12,284 bases of DNA from JBEKYH01 sp049511115 (GTDB lineage Bacteria > Planctomycetota > Phycisphaerae > Tepidisphaerales > Tepidisphaeraceae): the NCBI GenBank assembly GCA_049511115.1, contig JBEKYH010000101.1:1-12284 (forward strand). The letters are read 5' to 3'. A program made the translations under genes and the position numbers. Below are positions 11,530 to 12,284 of this stretch, piece by piece (the stretch's first letter is position 1; the number at the start of each line of letters is the position of its first letter). A model generated the notes under the pieces. The model was not told the origin of the DNA, searched no databases, and saw only the letters and a list, made by a program, of their open reading frames with translations.

Positions 11530-12284
11530 CTAATAAGGAATTACCGGTGGGAAATCGCCCAAATACGGGACCCTGCCAACCCGGATATCGATGACGCCCA
11601 ACTGGACGTTATCGGTTCGGTTGGATATTAAGGGCAGATCTTCGTCTGCGGCACCAATACGCTTCAATTCGCCCAGGAGTGCATCGGCCGTCTTTGCGGT
11701 TGTCCCACTCGGCGGCTCGTCCGGGTTTATTTCGACCAGCATTTTGAATGTCGTTGGGTAATCCCCAAAGAACTGGCCCACGTTCTTCCACCCGTTCCCT
11801 CCAAGAATCCCCGTAATTGCGATCGAAACATAGTCGGCGCTCGGGTCTTCGTGGGGTGCGAGAACCAGGAACCTCTGGCCAGGATGGGAATCAATAAAGC
11901 CGAAAAAACCATCATCCAATTTCATAAATTTAAGGAATCTGTCCCAATGTTCTTGGGCGGTGGGATGGTCTGCGAGCCACTGCTCGCTGGGGGGCTTTGG
12001 ATTAACAATCAAGGTGACGTTGCCAACAGCTACATCGCTAGACGGAACAACCAGAATTGGTTGCGGAAGCGATTTGCTGAGGTCAATAAAAACTCCTTCC
12101 CACAATGGATAATCAAGCTGATTAACGTACATGGTAATCCAGTGGGTCGTGTAATCAAAAATCGATCCTGGAATCGATTTGTGTTCCAGAAATGGCGTCG
12201 GCATTGGGTTCGGATACCCAACTTCATCTTCAACCCAAGCGCATCTTATAAGGACTTGTTTTATATGTATTCTAAGCTCCTCAG
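11530..12284 (-). CDS. Hypothetical protein, low GC (5' end probably outside the window)
   Basis: I do not recognise this protein. From the ATG at 12204 it has 224 residues. The frame stays open to the window edge, adding 26 codons with protein-like content (LIRCAWVEDEVGYPNP just before that ATG) and no other start codon, and there is no Shine-Dalgarno before 12204. I therefore treat it as 5'-truncated. It is rich in aromatic, Asp and Pro residues, with no signal peptide or membrane helix in the visible part. It looks like a folded cytoplasmic alpha/beta protein, with no nucleotide-binding motif or obvious metal-binding cluster. GC is markedly lower than its neighbours: my counts in 60-base lines run from 32 to 58 percent (line 11881 gives 19 of 60), against about 65 percent in a line of the mannosyltransferase-like gene. 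Transfer is likely. An immunity or accessory protein is possible but unsupported. Confidence 0.75.
   Translation of the reverse strand, partial: EELRIHIKQVLIRCAWVEDEVGYPNPMPTPFLEHKSIPGSIFDYTTHWITMYVNQLDYPLWEGVFIDLSKSLPQPILVVPSSDVAVGNVTLIVNPKPPSEQWLADHPTAQEHWDRFLKFMKLDDGFFGFIDSHPGQRFLVLAPHEDPSADYVSIAITGILGGNGWKNVGQFFGDYPTTFKMLVEINPDEPPSGTTAKTADALLGELKRIGAADEDLPLISNRTDNVQLGVIDIRVGRVPYLGDFPPVIPY

Noticed and set aside
11486..11530. Integron attC site between the dif-like site and the orphan gene
   Set aside because: There are two small hairpins (11485-11509 and 11517-11529), but I see no R'/R'' core GTTRRRY pair, and the first is better explained as a terminator.

Overview
The window looks like chromosomal DNA of a high-GC bacterium, most likely a planctomycete or a relative in the PVC group. 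This is an inference from the gene set: half-size PqiA with a short MCE protein, a PEP-CTERM exported protein, a multi-PAS NarL-type kinase, and many short palindromic repeats between genes. No rRNA or other taxonomic marker is present, so the assignment is tentative.

Layout. At 1-1503 (+) lies the 3' part of an ABC-F ATPase gene. It converges on a minus-strand run, read in the order pqiA-like (5885-5280), pqiB-like (5283-4309), ruvC (4250-3756), ruvA (3548-2934) and hemW (2912-1695). The run combines envelope lipid transport, Holliday-junction processing and a heme chaperone. pqiA and pqiB overlap by an ATGA and must be co-translated; the remaining gaps are short. At 6043-6273 (+) sits what looks like a fragment of a glycoside hydrolase family 2 gene. 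A three-PAS histidine kinase (8498-6366, -) follows; its third PAS domain resembles the heme PAS of FixL. A tRNA-Gly(TCC) gene (8768-8697, -) has its own promoter. On the plus strand come a tRNA-queuosine mannosyltransferase-like gene (9017-10111) and a PEP-CTERM protein gene (10364-11329). At the right end is an unrecognised minus-strand gene of clearly lower GC, truncated by the window edge.

The most interesting structure is between the genes. Three copies of a 105-165 bp inverted-repeat element lie 9-20 bp downstream of stop codons. Two of them carry, at the same place in one arm, an extra hairpin whose stem sequences differ but stay fully paired around an unchanged AGTA loop. A second family consists of blocks of exactly four heptamers (GGACTGA or GGGCCGA). 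One block lies inside a copy of the first family; two more form an inverted pair in front of the mannosyltransferase-like gene. At 11426-11453 there is an 11-6-11 site resembling a Xer/dif recombination site, just where the composition drops toward the low-GC orphan gene.

Three good sigma70-type promoters (each with 17-base spacing) and one intrinsic terminator can be placed. No intergenic stretch exceeds 300 bases. I did not find a defence system, CRISPR array or complete insertion sequence.
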